Of a DNA stretch of 34,486 nucleotides, positions 33,505 through 34,486 are shown piece after piece. The stretch is taken from assembly GCA_937996665.1 (NCBI GenBank), contig CALKUU010000349.1, positions 1 through 34,486 of the forward strand, written 5' to 3'. The position numbers and the translations under genes were made by a program. The notes under the pieces were generated by a model. It did no database searches, was not told the DNA's origin, and saw nothing but the letters and a program-made list of their open reading frames with translations. Every line of letters begins with the position of its first letter. Position 1 is the stretch's first letter. The stretch comes from an uncultured Xenococcaceae cyanobacterium. GTDB lineage: Bacteria > Cyanobacteriota > Cyanobacteriia > Cyanobacteriales > Xenococcaceae.

Positions 33505-34486
33505 TTAAGGTATTTCGGTTTCTAGGGCATTTTTTAACTTCATCTGTAACCAGTAATTCTGTAAATCCTTCGCAACCAGATTCGATAATAAGATACAGCC
33601 CAAAATATTTGGTAATGCCATCATTAGCAGCATCATGTCGCTGAATTCAATTACCAAATCAAGTTTAATCACTGCGCCTAAAACGATACAGCCGAGAAAA
33701 AGGAGTTTGTAAAGGAAACTATATTGATCTCCAAATAAATAAATCCAAGCCTTCTCGCCATAGTAGCTCCAGGTAATTGCTGTCGAAAAACCAAATAAAA
33801 CGACAATGCCCGCTAAAACAGGAGGAAACCAATTAATTACTTGAGCAAATGCTAGAGCTGCTAATTGTGCGCCATTAACATCTGAAGCGATATTGTCTCC
33901 ATAGGTACCTGTAAGGACGATTACTAGGGCTGTGAGATTACAAATGATGATTGTATCTATAAACGGTTCTAGGGTCGCGATAATTCCTTCTTTAACTGGA
34001 TTATCGGTTTGTGCTGCTGAATGAGCGATCGCTGCTGTACCCAAACCTGCTCCATTCGAAAAGGCACTTCGACGCACTCCCACAATTAGAATGCCGATCA
34101 CACCACCGCCGAGAGCGCTACCAGTAAAAGCTTCTTGGAAAATAGCCATCATGGCGGTTGGCACCTCTGAAATACTGTTCCCAATGACCCAGAAACAAAC
34201 AGCTAGATAAATGCTCACCATTAGCGGAACAAGTTTACTAGTGAACTCACCAATACGCTTAATTCCACCGAAAATAACTAGAGCAACAGAGATCGCAACC
34301 ACTAAGCCAAATAGCCAGTCATAATCGGCTAGTCTCGGAAAAACATAGGCGATCGCCACAAAAGACTGGTTAACCTGAAACATATTGCCTCCACCGAAAG
34401 AAGCGCCAACGCAGAAAATAGCAAAAATGATACTGATTACTTTGCCAAATTTTGCCATCCCGATTTCGGCTAATCCTGCTGAGAGA
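33505..34486 (-). CDS. Sodium:alanine/glycine symporter (AGCS family), N-terminus outside the window
   Basis: The frame remains open to the right edge and reads SAGLAEIGMAKFGKVISIIF upstream of the first internal Met, so that Met (34458) is not the true start. Signature segments: FGGGNMFQVNQSF, VRRSAFSNGAGLGTAAIAHS, LEPFIDTIIICNLTALVIV and GFSTAITWSYYGEKAWIYLFG, all typical of AlsT/DagA-type carriers. About eight membrane helices are visible. It takes up alanine or glycine with sodium. Roughly 140-170 N-terminal residues are missing because the window ends, not because the gene is broken. The cupin gene follows 30 bp downstream. Confidence 0.93.
   Translation of the reverse strand, partial: LSAGLAEIGMAKFGKVISIIFAIFCVGASFGGGNMFQVNQSFVAIAYVFPRLADYDWLFGLVVAISVALVIFGGIKRIGEFTSKLVPLMVSIYLAVCFWVIGNSISEVPTAMMAIFQEAFTGSALGGGVIGILIVGVRRSAFSNGAGLGTAAIAHSAAQTDNPVKEGIIATLEPFIDTIIICNLTALVIVLTGTYGDNIASDVNGAQLAALAFAQVINWFPPVLAGIVVLFGFSTAITWSYYGEKAWIYLFGDQYSFLYKLLFLGCIVLGAVIKLDLVIEFSDMMLLMMALPNILGCILLSNLVAKDLQNYWLQMKLKNALETEIP

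Noticed and set aside
34456-34458. Internal Met as the start of the AGCS symporter
   Set aside because: The frame stays open upstream and encodes the family-conserved SAGLAEIG segment, so the gene continues beyond the window.

Overview
The window comes from a cyanobacterial chromosome. The evidence is many GCGATCGC (HIP1) palindromes, a protochlorophyllide reductase tail at the left edge, a Yfr1 small RNA directly upstream of thioredoxin, a PedR-type redox regulator, an S21 gene, a DUF1802 gene and a Tax/Pix-type chemosensory operon. Base composition is AT-rich and intergenic spaces are long. A unicellular or pleurocapsalean-type genome would fit, but genus is not determinable by eye.

Region 1 (1-983): the last 24 codons of a protochlorophyllide oxidoreductase, then about 900 bp without a gene. 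This gap holds a 183-bp terminal-inverted-repeat element (161-343) flanked by TTTAA direct repeats, which looks like a MITE.

Region 2 (984-13667): one long plus-strand operon for a type IV pilus chemosensory/phototaxis pathway. The order is PatA-type PATAN-REC regulator, CheY-like receiver, CheW, two paralogous MCPs, a 1405-residue CheA with two tandem C-terminal receivers, a second CheW, and a DUF1802 protein. No CheR or CheB is present. Order G-H-I-J-J-L matches the Synechocystis Tax1/Pix layout. However, the first MCP's GAF domain has lost the Cys-His pair that binds bilin, and its periplasmic part looks like a Cache domain. The second MCP has changes in the otherwise invariant signalling tip. 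A non-photosensory input is therefore plausible.

Region 3 (13648-18047): a minus-strand block with an FAD-linked oxidase (3' end overlaps DUF1802 by 20 bp), a TolB-like lipoprotein, a PedR-like small LuxR regulator and a DUF2079 membrane protein.

Region 4 (18114-25554): Yfr1, trxA with a terminator, a LOG-family protein, an AT-rich gap ending in a hairpin in front of an unlisted 59-residue five-cysteine protein, an unknown protein plus a pseudouridine synthase, a soluble PAS histidine kinase, rpsU with a distal terminator, and a GNAT acetyltransferase.

Region 5 (25688-34486): an 81-codon minus-strand open frame with no start codon, a GHL10-type glycoside hydrolase-like protein, a cyclic-nucleotide-binding/methyltransferase fusion, a TetR regulator divergent from an M16 peptidase with two inverted repeats between them, a short RecQ helicase, a cupin, and an AGCS sodium:amino-acid symporter cut by the window edge. 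Two heptamer (STRR-type) tandem repeats lie between genes.

The most interesting points are the degenerate receptor domains in the Tax operon, the CheA linker with repeated FG motifs, the cNMP-methyltransferase fusion, the alternative Yfr1 fold, the TetR intergenic palindromes and the two small uncharacterised coding candidates.
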